Origin: Trinickia dabaoshanensis
GTDB taxonomy: Bacteria; Pseudomonadota; Gammaproteobacteria; Burkholderiales; Burkholderiaceae
Direction: 5' to 3'
NCBI RefSeq assembly: GCF_002879885.1
Contig: NZ_PNYA01000003.1
Location: 286,474-350,473 of the forward strand
DNA: 64,000 nt
Numbering within the stretch: position 1 is the first letter of the stretch; each line of letters opens with the position of its first letter. The translations under genes and the position numbers were made by a program. A model generated the notes under the pieces. The model saw only the letters and a list, made by a program, of their open reading frames with translations. It was not told the DNA's origin and made no database searches. Shown piece by piece: positions 36,726-45,009 of the stretch.

Positions 36726-37136
36726 TCAGCGCACGTAGATGGTGGGGCCGCCCGCATTCGGCGCCAGCGGCACTTCGGAGCGTACGCCGTTGTGATCGAT
36801 GACGATCGAGCGAGCGTGCACTTCGGCGAGCGTCGTGCCATCGGTGATTTTGCTGCCGAGTGCGATGGCGCGGGCGGGATCGTCGCCCACGCCGACGATC
36901 GCGGCGGCACCTTCGCGCAGCGCGAGAATGCCGACGAGCTTGATGTTGCGATTCACTTCGCGCGTGAGTTTGCCGCCGAACAGCGCCGCGGCGTCTTCGA
37001 CGGATACGCTCGGTGCGACGGCGGCCGCCGGCGGCGGCGCGCGATGCGCGGTGAGCACGACGATCCAATAGGTCAGCGTCGCGCAGAAAACCGCAAACAG
37101 CGCGAGCGACAGTAGGCGGATTTGGAGTGTATTCAT
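36726..37136 (-). CDS. gspC: type II secretion inner-membrane protein GspC (reversed)
   Basis: The product of about 136 residues has one membrane segment (LSLALFAVFCATLTYWIVVLT) and a periplasmic HR domain (VSVEDAAALFGGKL...IKLVGILA...AIVGVGDDPARAIALGSKITDGTTLAEVHARSIVIDHNGVRSEVPL, abbreviated by segments). It lacks the PDZ or coiled-coil domain found at the C-terminus of GspC in enterobacteria. It lies on the opposite strand inside the gsp operon, an arrangement typical of Burkholderia. Starts at 37136, 37145 or 37175 are all possible; none has a clear ribosome site. It links the inner-membrane platform to GspD. Confidence 0.85.
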   Translation of the reverse strand: MNTLQIRLLSLALFAVFCATLTYWIVVLTAHRAPPPAAAVAPSVSVEDAAALFGGKLTREVNRNIKLVGILALREGAAAIVGVGDDPARAIALGSKITDGTTLAEVHARSIVIDHNGVRSEVPLAPNAGGPTIYVR

Positions 37137-37270
37137 GCGTGCCATTGTAAGGGCTATTTTTGGCTTTGCGCTCATAGTCGAACCCTGATGAGCGGGGCCA
37201 TTACAATCGGTTGCGCGATGCGAGGCGCGCGAGTTGCGCTTCGCCGATTATTCATCGAACGAGGTAGCGA

Positions 37271-37738
37271 ATGATGCAACTGTGGAACCAACGTCGTCAC
37301 CCGGCCGCTGCTTTGCGCACGCGGCGCCAACGGGGCTTTACGCTGATCGAGATCATGGTCGTGATTGCGATTCTCGGCATTCTCGCCGCGCTGATCGTAC
37401 CCAAGATCATGAGCCGCCCGGACGAAGCGCGGCGCGTCGCGGCAAAACAAGATATCGGGACGATCATGCAAGCGATGAAGCTCTACCGTCTCGATAACGG
37501 GCGCTATCCGACACAAGATCAAGGGTTGCGTGCGCTCATCGAAAAGCCCACGACCGATCCGGTGCCGAACAACTGGAAAGACGGCGGCTATCTGGAGCGG
37601 TTGCCGAACGATCCGTGGGGGAACGGCTATCAATACCTGAACCCGGGCGTGCATGGCGAGATCGACGTCTTCAGCTACGGCGCGGACGGCAAACCGGGCG
37701 GCGAAGGCAACGATGCCGATATCGGCTCGTGGCAGTAG
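37271..37738 (+). CDS. gspG: type II secretion major pseudopilin GspG
   Basis: This 155-residue pseudopilin has the prepilin cleavage site [20 protein letters not shown], followed by the hydrophobic helix with Glu5 and the GspG calcium-site region ([21 protein letters not shown]...[23 protein letters not shown]). The leader is longer (about 22 residues) than usual. It forms the pseudopilus shaft; processing needs a GspO peptidase not encoded here. Confidence 0.97.
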   Translation: MMQLWNQRRHPAAALRTRRQRGFTLIEIMVVIAILGILAALIVPKIMSRPDEARRVAAKQDIGTIMQAMKLYRLDNGRYPTQDQGLRALIEKPTTDPVPNNWKDGGYLERLPNDPWGNGYQYLNPGVHGEIDVFSYGADGKPGGEGNDADIGSWQ

Positions 37739-37787
37739 CGCGGCGCATGCCGGACACGGCGCGTGCGCGTTGACATTGCGAACGAAC

Positions 37788-38315
37788 ATGCCTATCGAAG
37801 GCGGCATCGGCCCGTGCTCGCGCGCGCGCAGCGGTTCGAATCGCGCGCGCGGCTTCGCATCGCGAGCACGCGGATTTACGTTGCTCGAGATGATGGTCGT
37901 GCTCGTCATCGCGGGGCTGCTCGTGTCGCTCGCTTCCGTCTCGCTCAGACGCAATCCGCGCACGGATCTGAACGAGGAGGCGCAGCGTCTTGCGTTGCTG
38001 TTCGAATCCGCATCGGACGAAGCGCAGGTGCGCTCGCGTCCGATCGCATGGCAACCGGTAACGGGCGGCTACCGTTTCGATATGCATACCGAGGACGGCT
38101 GGCGTCCGATCTTGCGCGACGATCTGCTGCACGAACGTAACTGGGAAGGAGGCGTGACCGACGTGACCATCGACTATCCGGGCTCCGATCTTCATCCCGA
38201 TCGTCTCGTATTCGGTGTGGAAAGCATCGGTCAGGCCGTCACGGTGACGTTGTATTCCGAGGTCGGACGCGCAACGATCGTCGGCACCGGCAACGGTCGC
38301 TACGAGGTGCGTTGA
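37788..38315 (+). CDS. gspH: type II secretion minor pseudopilin GspH
   Basis: The 175-residue protein has an unusually long basic leader before the prepilin motif RARG/FTLLEMMVVLVIAGLLV. The C-terminal part matches the GspH domain. The start at 37788 (MPIEGGIGPCSR) is the nearest ATG giving a complete leader; the frame is open further upstream inside gspG. It joins gspI with 1 nt between. Confidence 0.9.
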   Translation: MPIEGGIGPCSRARSGSNRARGFASRARGFTLLEMMVVLVIAGLLVSLASVSLRRNPRTDLNEEAQRLALLFESASDEAQVRSRPIAWQPVTGGYRFDMHTEDGWRPILRDDLLHERNWEGGVTDVTIDYPGSDLHPDRLVFGVESIGQAVTVTLYSEVGRATIVGTGNGRYEVR

Positions 38316-38316
38316 G

Positions 38317-38712
38317 ATGCGCTCCCCTCGCCTCACCGCGCCCGCGCGCGGCTTCACGATGATCGAGGTGCTCGTCGCGTTGGCGATCATCGCGGTGGCG
38401 CTGGCGGCGTCGCTGCGCGCCGTCGGCATGCTCGCGAACGACGAGGGCGAACTGCACCGGCGCCTGCTCGCCGGATGGAGCGCCGATAACGCGTTGACCC
38501 AAGTGCATCTCGCGCGGGAGTGGCCCGAGCTCGGTGTGCAGAGCTTCGACTGTTCGCAAGGCAACTTGCCGCTCACGTGCACCGAGCGTGTAAGCACCAC
38601 GCCGAATCCGATCTTTCGCCGCGTGGAAGTTTCGGTGACGATGCCCGGGCGCTCCGGCAACCTCGCTCAACTCGTCACCGTGGTCGCCAATGAGACGAAT
38701 CGTGGGCTCTGA
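38317..38712 (+). CDS. gspI: type II secretion minor pseudopilin GspI
   Basis: This 131-residue pseudopilin has cleavage motif ARG/FTMIEVLVALAIIAVAL and the GspI C-terminal domain with CTERVSTTPNPIFRRVEVSV. With GspJ and GspK it caps the pseudopilus tip. It overlaps gspJ by 23 nt. Confidence 0.95.
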   Translation: MRSPRLTAPARGFTMIEVLVALAIIAVALAASLRAVGMLANDEGELHRRLLAGWSADNALTQVHLAREWPELGVQSFDCSQGNLPLTCTERVSTTPNPIFRRVEVSVTMPGRSGNLAQLVTVVANETNRGL

Positions 38713-39373
38713 ACGCCAACGCGCCCGCAGGCGCCAGCGTGGATTCACGCTGATCGAGCTCATGGTGGCGATCGCCATCCTCGCTGTCGTCGCGATCTTG
38801 TCTTGGCGAGGGTTGGATCAAATCATGCGCGGCCGGCAAGCGATTTCAACGGCGATGGAAGACGAGCGCGTCTTCGTGCAACTGTTCGATCAGCTTCGCG
38901 TCGATGCGCGCGAGGCCGCCACCGACGACGAAGTCGGGCAACCGGCTATCTCCGCCACGGGTGACGGACTGCAAATCGTACGTTCCTTCGGGCTCAGAGG
39001 TGAGGCGCCGCGCTTGCAGGTGGTGCGCTATCAAGTGCACGACGGCCGCGTGACGCGCTATGCCTCCCCGCCCGTGGCAACGGTGGGTCAGCTTCGCCGA
39101 GCGCTCGCCGCCTCGAGCACCGGCGGCGATTGGAGCGCGGTGCCGCTCATTTCCGGCGTCGGCAAAATCACGGCGCGTATGTACGTGCCGAACATCGGTT
39201 GGACGACGAAGATGGACGACGTGACGGCCGAAATTGCACGCAGCGCGAATAACGTGAAGGTGCCGCAATTCGGCGCCATGCCGCTCGGGCGCGCCGTAAC
39301 GGGCCTCGAGGTGTCGATCGGCGCGCCTTCGTTGCATGTGCCGGTGCGGCGCATGTTCCTCGTCGGAGAATGA
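38690..39373 (+). CDS. gspJ: type II secretion minor pseudopilin GspJ
   Basis: The 227-residue protein has prepilin site [21 protein letters not shown] and the GspJ core SWRGLDQIMRGRQAI. Its ATG lies inside the end of gspI (23-nt overlap), and its stop overlaps the gspK start (ATGA). Part of the GspIJK tip complex. Confidence 0.95.
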   Translation: MRRIVGSERQRARRRQRGFTLIELMVAIAILAVVAILSWRGLDQIMRGRQAISTAMEDERVFVQLFDQLRVDAREAATDDEVGQPAISATGDGLQIVRSFGLRGEAPRLQVVRYQVHDGRVTRYASPPVATVGQLRRALAASSTGGDWSAVPLISGVGKITARMYVPNIGWTTKMDDVTAEIARSANNVKVPQFGAMPLGRAVTGLEVSIGAPSLHVPVRRMFLVGE

Positions 39374-40521
39374 CGATGCGCGCGCGATTCGCTTCATCCA
39401 GGCGTCCTGCCACGAGGCCCGCGAGGCCCCCCGCTAGCGCGCGGCGCCAGCGCGGCGCGGCGATCATCAGCGCGCTGCTGGTCGTCACGCTCTCGGCCAT
39501 CCTCGTGGCGGGCGTGCTGTGGCGCCAGCAAGTGCAGATTCGCCGCATTCAAAACCAGCGGCTGATGTCGCAGGCGTTGTGGGTGTCGCGCGGCGCCGTC
39601 GATTGGACGCGTCTGATCCTGCGCTCGGAGGCCGACACGGCGCCCACCGTCACCTACCTCGGCGGCATTTGGGCCGTGCCCATCGCGAAAACGCGGCTCT
39701 CGGATTTTCTCGGCAAGGTGAGCGAGGCCGACGCCGCCGAAGGCGCGCAAACCTACTTGTCGGGATCGATCGAGGATGCGCAGGCGCGATTCAATTTGCG
39801 CAATCTGATCTCGGTTCCCGCGCCCGGGTTGCTGCAAATCGACCAGACGGAGGCGGCGATTTTCGCGCGCTTGCTGGCGTTGCTGGGCTTGGACGGCGGC
39901 TTGGCGAAGACGGTGGCGATACGCATGCGCGCGTCGTTGCTGCAATCGGCGACGCGTTTCCAGACGCCGCTCAGCAATCGCCTCGGGTCGGCGGCGCGAG
40001 CGCCGCAGCCCGGCAGCGCCGCCGCAGGCAATAACGCCACCGATCAGGCGGGCCTTCAAGACGAAGGTAGCAGCAGCAGCATCGACGCCGAGCCGCTGCA
40101 ATTCACGAGTGCCGATTCGCTATTGAACGTGCCGGGTTTCACGCCCGAGATGGTGGCGCGGTTGCGCCCGTTCGTGACGGTGCTGCCGACGCAAACCCCG
40201 GTCAATATGAATACGGCTCCGGCGGAGGTCATCGCCGCGATGGTGCCGGGCATGTCGCTGTCGAGCGCGCAATCTCTGGTCTCCCGCCGGCAGAGCGCGT
40301 TTTTCCGCAATACGTCCGACGTGCAGCTTGCTTTGCAGGGGGCAGGCGCACTGGCGCCGGGCCTCGATATCAGCCAACTTCCCATGGATGTGACGACGAG
40401 CTACTTTTTAGTCCATGGCCGCGTGCAGTACGAGCGAGCGGAAGTCGATCGCACGACGCTCATTTATCGCGATCCGCTCACGCATACGACTCGTGTCGTG
40501 CGTGTGCGCGATCAGCTTTGA
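39370..40521 (+). CDS. gspK: type II secretion minor pseudopilin GspK
   Basis: The 383-residue protein has a prepilin-type N-terminus (RQRG/AAIISALLVVTLSAILVAGVLWRQQ) lacking Glu5, as is usual for GspK. The large alpha-helical domain follows, with LLALLGLDGG, SLLNVPGFTPEMVARLRPFVTVLP and TPVNMNTAPAEVIAAM, the helix-hairpin-like GspK signature. It caps the pseudopilus tip. It is translationally coupled to gspJ. Confidence 0.95.
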   Translation: MTMRARFASSRRPATRPARPPASARRQRGAAIISALLVVTLSAILVAGVLWRQQVQIRRIQNQRLMSQALWVSRGAVDWTRLILRSEADTAPTVTYLGGIWAVPIAKTRLSDFLGKVSEADAAEGAQTYLSGSIEDAQARFNLRNLISVPAPGLLQIDQTEAAIFARLLALLGLDGGLAKTVAIRMRASLLQSATRFQTPLSNRLGSAARAPQPGSAAAGNNATDQAGLQDEGSSSSIDAEPLQFTSADSLLNVPGFTPEMVARLRPFVTVLPTQTPVNMNTAPAEVIAAMVPGMSLSSAQSLVSRRQSAFFRNTSDVQLALQGAGALAPGLDISQLPMDVTTSYFLVHGRVQYERAEVDRTTLIYRDPLTHTTRVVRVRDQL

Positions 40522-40551
40522 ACTCGATTCGAAACCAAGAGAGGACGGGCC

Positions 40552-41964
40552 TTGAGCACGTTGATCGTCTTACTGCCGCCGCGAGATCCGGCGGTGCCGT
40601 CGCAGGAATGGCAACTCCCCGAGATGCCGTTCATCCTTCTCGACAAGACCGGGCGCAAGGAACGCGCGGGCCGCGCGGCGCTGGCATTTCTGCCGCGCGC
40701 CTCCACGACGGTGTTGATCGTCGCGGCCCGCGACCTGCTGATGCTGGCCGCGCCGTTGCCGCCGGTCAAAGGGCCGCGGCTCAAGCAGGCCTTGCCGAAC
40801 GTCGTCGAGGATTTCCTGATCCAGGATGCGCAAACCTGTCATATCGCCCTGGACCCGCAGCCGCTCGCGGACGGCAAGCGTATGTTGGCCGTCATCGATC
40901 GGGGCTGGTTCCGCTTTATCGTCGAGGCCTTCAACGCCGCGGGTCATCGCAGTTTGCGTGCGGTGCCCGTGACGCGCTGTCTCCCCGCGGCGGCCTTGCC
41001 CGCATCAAGCGAGGAGCCCGTGCTGGAGCAGGCCGAGGCCGAGGCGCTCGCGCAGACGGCCGGTGCGCCGAACGCCGAGACGCCGCCGTCCGTACCGGCG
41101 CCGTTGGTTGCGGCCGTACTCGGCACCGTCGCGCAGACGGCGCCCGCGATTTTGGCCGACGCCGTGCTCGCGGCGACGCCCGAACCGGCGTTCGTCGATG
41201 CGGCGGAACCGCGCGTCGAACTCGCGCTGGCGCGCGGCGAACACGGCGAGGGGCTGGCCGTGCCGCTTTCGGCGCTGGGCAGTACGCTGGCCGCCCTGGC
41301 GGGCGAGGCCCCGGTGACGGCCTATGAATTGGCGGGATTGCCCGGCGGGGAGCCGACACTGGCCGGCGAGGCGATGCCGGCTCACGGCGTGCATGTGGGC
41401 GTGGCGCCGCTTTCGTTCGAGACGCTCGCTCACAATGCGCTCGAAAGCCGTTTCGATCTGTGCCAGTTCGAATTCGAATCGCGGCCCTGGCGGCTCGATC
41501 GCGCGACGCTGCGCCGGCTGCGTTTGCCGATCGCGCTGGCGTGCGCGGCGCTGCTCGCCGCCGTGATCGGGGCCAACGTGCAGTGGATGATGCTCGTGCG
41601 CGAGCACGATGCACTGAACGCGCAGATGACGGAGCTGCTGCTCAACGCGTTCCCGAAGACGACCGTCGTGCTCGATCCGGCCTCGCAGATGACGACGCAG
41701 CTCGAGCATTTGCGCGTCGCGGCCGGAGAGATGTCTCCCGGCGATTACCTGTCGCTGGCCGCACGGTTCGAGCACTCGCTCGGCGGCGTGCCGGTGAACG
41801 GCATCGCGTCGCTCGATTATCACGATCGGCGCCTGGAGGTGGCATTCAAACCCGGCGTCAAACCCGATCCCGCGTTCACGCAGCGGCTCGCGCAAAACGG
41901 GCTCGGTGGCGAGATCGATACGAACACGGGTAAATGGGTCATTCGAAACGGGGGCGGGCAATGA
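40552..41964 (+). CDS. gspL: type II secretion inner-membrane protein GspL
   Basis: The 470-residue protein starts with TTG at 40552 after GAGAGGA (MSTLIVLLPPRDP). The cytoplasmic actin-like domain that binds GspE (about 1-310) is followed by one membrane segment near 330-350 (LPIALACAALLAAVIGANVQW) and a periplasmic ferredoxin-like domain. An Ala/Pro/Glu-rich insert lies near 160-220. It overlaps gspM by ATGA. Confidence 0.92.
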   Translation: MSTLIVLLPPRDPAVPSQEWQLPEMPFILLDKTGRKERAGRAALAFLPRASTTVLIVAARDLLMLAAPLPPVKGPRLKQALPNVVEDFLIQDAQTCHIALDPQPLADGKRMLAVIDRGWFRFIVEAFNAAGHRSLRAVPVTRCLPAAALPASSEEPVLEQAEAEALAQTAGAPNAETPPSVPAPLVAAVLGTVAQTAPAILADAVLAATPEPAFVDAAEPRVELALARGEHGEGLAVPLSALGSTLAALAGEAPVTAYELAGLPGGEPTLAGEAMPAHGVHVGVAPLSFETLAHNALESRFDLCQFEFESRPWRLDRATLRRLRLPIALACAALLAAVIGANVQWMMLVREHDALNAQMTELLLNAFPKTTVVLDPASQMTTQLEHLRVAAGEMSPGDYLSLAARFEHSLGGVPVNGIASLDYHDRRLEVAFKPGVKPDPAFTQRLAQNGLGGEIDTNTGKWVIRNGGGQ

Positions 41965-42482
41965 ATCTGGGCGCAATCGGCGAGCTCTGGGCCGGATTCT
42001 GGGAGCCGCGCACCGCGCGCGAAAAAATGTTGCTGACGTGGGGCGGCGCCGCCGTTGCCGTCGTCGTCGCTTATTCGGTGTTGTGGGCGCCGGCACAGCA
42101 AGGCCGCGCGCATCTGCGCGAGACGCTGCCGGCAATGCAACGCCAGATCGCGCAGATGACGGCGCAGGCGGATGAAGCACGCGCGCTCGCGCCGGCCGCG
42201 CAGGGGGCCGCGCCCACCGGCGGCGCCCTGCGCGATGCGCTGACCGCGTCGCTCGCCCAAGCCAGTCTCGCGACGACGCAATTGCGGTTGACCGGCGACG
42301 CGGTGCAGATCGACGCGAAGAACGCTTCGTTCCCTGCTTGGACGATGTGGCTCGACGATGCGCGCAAGCAGTTCAAGGTGCGCGTCACCGAACTGCATGC
42401 GACGGCGCTGAAGGACGACGGGCAAGTCGATCTCACGGTGATGTTGCAGCCGGCCACCGCGCCTTCGAGGTCCGCTCAATGA
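41961..42482 (+). CDS. gspM: type II secretion inner-membrane protein GspM
   Basis: The 173-residue protein starts at the ATG overlapping the gspL stop (MNLGAIGELWAGFWEPRTAREKMLLTWGG). One membrane segment (about 30-48) is followed by a coiled-coil and a small periplasmic domain ending DDGQVDLTVMLQPA. It stabilises GspL. Confidence 0.92.
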   Translation: MNLGAIGELWAGFWEPRTAREKMLLTWGGAAVAVVVAYSVLWAPAQQGRAHLRETLPAMQRQIAQMTAQADEARALAPAAQGAAPTGGALRDALTASLAQASLATTQLRLTGDAVQIDAKNASFPAWTMWLDDARKQFKVRVTELHATALKDDGQVDLTVMLQPATAPSRSAQ

Positions 42483-42543
42483 CGGCGGTGTCGTTGACGA
42501 GCGCGCTCGGCGCTCGCACGCCGTACGAGACGCGAGGTTGGGC

Positions 42544-43323
42544 ATGAACGGGTTGGGACGGCGCTTGCTCGCCGTACTGCCGTGGCTCGTGATTGCGCTC
42601 GTCTCGAGCGGCGTCACGCTCACCGCCATGATGCCCGCGGCTTGGATCACGCCGCAGTTCGCGAAGGCCACGCAGGGTCACGTCGATCTCGTCGATCCTT
42701 CCGGGTCGCTCTGGCACGGCTCGGCCACGCTGGTGCTCGCGGCCGGCGGCGGTGCGGGCGCCGGCACGCTACTGCCGGGCCGCGTGAGTTGGGACACGGC
42801 GTTTTGGCCGCTGTTCACGGGCCGGTTGAAGATGCGCATGCGGCAGACGCCCGCCATGCCGGCGGCGATCGAGGTCGACGCATCCGCGCGATCGTCCACG
42901 GTCACATCGGGCGAAATCGCGGTGCCGGCGGCGCTGCTCGCCGGTTTGGGCGCGCCGTTCAACACGCTCGATTTGCAAGGCGCCGTGCAGCTCGCGTGGA
43001 CGCCTTGGCGGCTGCTCGGCGCGCGCGCATACGGACAGCTCGTCGTGACGCTGACCGATATGAGCTCGCGCGTATCGCCCGTCAAGCCGCTGGGCTCCTA
43101 CCGCGTGGCGCTCCAATCGCAAGGCGATTCCTCGACGATCGATCTATCCACGCTGAGCGGCTCGCTGCTGCTGAGCGGGCACGGTACGATCAGCGCGAAC
43201 GCGAGTGCCTTCCACGGCCAGGCGAGCGCGACCGGCGAGGCCCGCGACAATCTAGCGGGGCTGCTGAACCTGCTCGGACGACCGAGCGGCGACGGGACCG
43301 TTTCGCTCGATTACAACCGCTAG
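42544..43323 (+). CDS. gspN: type II secretion protein GspN
   Basis: The 259-residue protein has an N-terminal membrane anchor (LLAVLPWLVIALVSSGVTLTAMMPAAWITPQF) and a GspN-like domain with VDPSGSLWHGSATLVLA and ISANASAFHGQASATGEARDNLAGLLNLLGR. The ATG at 42544 has GAGG upstream. GspN is a non-essential component found only in some systems; it closes the operon. Its last 72 bp overlap the 3' end of the convergent efflux gene. Confidence 0.92.
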   Translation: MNGLGRRLLAVLPWLVIALVSSGVTLTAMMPAAWITPQFAKATQGHVDLVDPSGSLWHGSATLVLAAGGGAGAGTLLPGRVSWDTAFWPLFTGRLKMRMRQTPAMPAAIEVDASARSSTVTSGEIAVPAALLAGLGAPFNTLDLQGAVQLAWTPWRLLGARAYGQLVVTLTDMSSRVSPVKPLGSYRVALQSQGDSSTIDLSTLSGSLLLSGHGTISANASAFHGQASATGEARDNLAGLLNLLGRPSGDGTVSLDYNR

Positions 43324-44766
43324 CGGATCGATCCGAGCGGCATCCCATCCGCCGCCGAGCGCCTTGACGAGCCCGACCGACGAAATCATCCGCTGCCCCG
43401 CCAAATTCGCGAGCTTTTGTTCGGCGGAGAAGGCGGTGGTCTGCGCGGTCAATACGCTGACATAAGCGACGGTGCCGGCCTTGTATTCGTTGGTGACGAT
43501 GGCGAGCGCCTGCTTGGCGGAGTCCACGGCTTCGCGTTGCACCACGACCTCCTGCGCGAGGATCCGTTGCGAGGCCAGCGCGTCCTCGACTTCCTGAAAC
43601 GCACCCAAGACCGTTTGCCGGTAGACGGCCACTTGCTGATCGTAAGCGGCGCGGGCGGCTTCGGTCTGCGCGCGGCGCAGACCGGCATCGAACAACGTGG
43701 CCGCGAGTTGCGGTCCGACACTCCAAAACCGCGACGGCAGGGTGAACAAATTCGACAGCACCGAATTCTGATAGCCGCCTTGCGCCGACAGCGTGAGCGA
43801 CGGAAAGTAAGCCGAGATCGCGACGCCGATTTGCTCGTTGGCCGCGGCGGTGCGACGTTCGGCTGCCGCGATGTCCGGGCGCCGCTCCAGCAGCGCGGAC
43901 GGCACATCCACCGGCACGGACGGCGGCTGCGCGTCGAGCGGAATCGGCGGAAGCGAGAAGGTCGAGGCGCTTTGTCCGACGAGCACGGCGATCGCATGCT
44001 CGTTTTGTGCGCGCGCGACGCCGTTGTCGATCGCGCTGGCCTGCGCCGATTGCCATTGCGTTTGAGCCTGAATGACGTCCGCGCGCGCGGCTACGCCTTG
44101 CGCGTATTGATTCTGCGTGAGCTTGAGCGCCTGCGCATAGGCGCTCACCGTGTCGTCCAGCAACCGTTGCAGCGCGTCGAGCGCGCGCAACTGGAAATAC
44201 GTCTGGGCGAGCGTGGCCTGGGCCGACAGCCGCGCGTTGGCGAGGTCTGCCGCGGCGCCCTGCTGCCCCGCCTTTTCGGCCGCGACACTGCGGCTCACCT
44301 TGCCCCACAAATCGGGTTCCCACGATGCATCCAGCGAGGTGCTGAACACGTTGCCGATGCCGCTGCTCGACGCACCGGCGCCGTTGCCGCGCGAAAGTTG
44401 CTGCCCCGAGCGCGTCGCGCTAGCCGATAGCCCGAGCGTGGGGAAGTAGGCCGCCCGCGCCTCGGCCACGAGCGCGTGCGCTTGCCGGTACGCGGCCGCG
44501 TACTGTGCGATCGTTTGGTTCGACGCATTGAGCTCGTCCATCAGCGCATCGAGCCTCGCATCGCCGTAGATCGACCACCAGTTGCCGCGATCGGCGCGAT
44601 CGGCCGGTTCGGCCACCTTCCATCCGGCCGGCGTTTCCTTGTACTGCGCGGCGGTAGGCGTGCCGGGCCGATGGTAATCGGGACCGACGGCGCAGCCGGC
44701 GAGCGTGGCGATGGCGGCGGCGCAGGCGAGCGCGGCGCGCAGAGAGTAAAGGCGAGGGGGCAGCAT
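43252..44766 (-). CDS. RND/EmrAB-type outer-membrane efflux lipoprotein (NodT/OprM family)
   Basis: The 504-residue protein starts MLPPRLYSLRAALACAAAIATLAGCAVGPDYHRP: a lipoprotein signal with lipobox LAGC followed by the CAVGPDY motif of NodT/OprM proteins. Two OEP repeats follow, with RPDIAAAERRTAAANEQIGVAISAYFPSLTLSAQGG marking the second. It forms the trimeric outer-membrane exit duct. It is divergent from a DHA2 exporter with a regulated promoter between. The frame extends upstream, but the lipobox fixes the start. Its 3' end overlaps gspN by 72 bp on the opposite strand. Confidence 0.94.
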   Translation of the reverse strand: MLPPRLYSLRAALACAAAIATLAGCAVGPDYHRPGTPTAAQYKETPAGWKVAEPADRADRGNWWSIYGDARLDALMDELNASNQTIAQYAAAYRQAHALVAEARAAYFPTLGLSASATRSGQQLSRGNGAGASSSGIGNVFSTSLDASWEPDLWGKVSRSVAAEKAGQQGAAADLANARLSAQATLAQTYFQLRALDALQRLLDDTVSAYAQALKLTQNQYAQGVAARADVIQAQTQWQSAQASAIDNGVARAQNEHAIAVLVGQSASTFSLPPIPLDAQPPSVPVDVPSALLERRPDIAAAERRTAAANEQIGVAISAYFPSLTLSAQGGYQNSVLSNLFTLPSRFWSVGPQLAATLFDAGLRRAQTEAARAAYDQQVAVYRQTVLGAFQEVEDALASQRILAQEVVVQREAVDSAKQALAIVTNEYKAGTVAYVSVLTAQTTAFSAEQKLANLAGQRMISSVGLVKALGGGWDAARIDPLAVVIERNGPVAARSSEQVQQPR

Positions 44767-44900
44767 GCCGACGAGGATTTCCGTGCGAAGGGCCGATGCC
44801 GATGGTAACGCAGGGGGCACACGCTCGGCGTTACGACAGGTTACGGCCGTTACCGGCACGGGACGAATTACAGGACGCAGCCATGATTGCATAGAAAAAT

Positions 44901-44930
44901 ATTGACAAGGCAATCAAATATCGCGATATT
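44901..44930. promoter_or_regulatory. promoter with overlapping palindromic operator (efflux region)
   Basis: A perfect -35 box TTGACA (44902-44907) is followed after 17 nt by GATATT (44925-44930) as a -10 box. ATTG-N6-CAAT (44901-44914) overlaps the -35, and the perfect 14-bp palindrome AATATCGCGATATT (44917-44930) covers the spacer and -10. This arrangement fits repression of the downstream exporter by a MarR- or TetR-type protein encoded elsewhere. Confidence 0.7.
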
Positions 44931-45009
44931 GGCGCCCAACGGTCCAACCCCACGACGAAGCCGGCGCCCTTCTCGAGGCGCCCGCCGGACGAGAACAAGG
45001 AGAACGTGC

